Shown here piece after piece: positions 22,790 through 22,812 of a stretch of 22,812 nucleotides of DNA. The translations under genes and the position numbers were made by a program. The stretch lies in NCBI GenBank assembly GCA_046732975.1, contig JBKPOG010000119.1:1-22812 (forward strand). The letters run 5' to 3'. Numbering within the stretch: the first letter of the stretch is position 1; each line of letters opens with the position of its first letter. The notes below the pieces were generated by a model that had not been told where the DNA came from, searched no databases, and worked only from the letters and a program-made list of their open reading frames with translations. This DNA is from JAMXLO01 sp046732975. Its GTDB lineage: Bacteria > Pseudomonadota > Alphaproteobacteria > Acetobacterales > Acetobacteraceae.

Positions 22790-22812
22790 GCCGCCACAAT
22801 TCCAAGCAGCGC

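Noticed and set aside
1..22812. CRISPR arrays, tRNA/rRNA genes, insertion sequences or phage genes
   Set aside because: No regularly spaced direct repeats, no tRNA cloverleaf, no transposase or integrase motifs were seen on either strand.

Overview
The window (about 60% G+C, densely coded on both strands) looks like chromosome from an alphaproteobacterium. The best evidence is the right end, where aroE-coaE-dnaQ on the minus strand meets secB on the plus strand, followed by a Tim44/TimA-like gene. I know this order from Rhizobiales and Rhodospirillales. A GMC-oxidoreductase/gluconate-dehydrogenase-3-like pair, a degenerate receiver protein and a DUF6065 gene suggest the Rhodospirillales/Acetobacterales side, but that is inference.

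Left part (1-4491, plus strand): the tail of a probable GMC oxidoreductase, its small gluconate-dehydrogenase-subunit-3-like partner, a RatA/COQ10 START-domain protein, an AI-2E family permease, a FrnE-type DsbA oxidoreductase, and a PLP-dependent O-acetylhomoserine sulfhydrylase.

Centre-left (4494-11308): a complete minus-strand hoxE-F-U-Y-H operon for a cytoplasmic group 3d-like NAD-linked [NiFe] hydrogenase, with its maturation protease gene converging on it from the plus strand. Two things stand out. HoxF is a 1054-residue fusion of a NuoF-type diaphorase and a complete GltD-type FAD/NAD(P) module, which suggests a second pyridine-nucleotide site. The protease gene has no ATG/GTG/TTG before its conserved GNPLRGDD motif, and its 3' end lies antisense to the hoxH codons for the cleavage site and removed tail.

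Centre (11309-14926): a 770-base stretch with only regulatory-looking motifs and a possible decayed membrane-protein ORF; a pseudo-receiver lacking the phosphoacceptor Asp; then on the minus strand a 30-codon ORF, a perfect 11-bp hairpin and a DUF6065 gene behind a plausible promoter; then a YeiH-type transporter.

Right part (14927-22812): a SARP/BTAD regulator with TolB-like and TPR regions, a lone polar amino acid ABC ATPase preceded by an 18-codon coupled ORF, a lone LutA-type iron-sulphur protein, then the conserved housekeeping block (Tim44-like, histidine phosphatase, SecB, DnaQ, CoaE, AroE).

The strongest candidates for something new are the HoxF-GltD hydrogenase and the small-ORF/hairpin/DUF6065 cassette.
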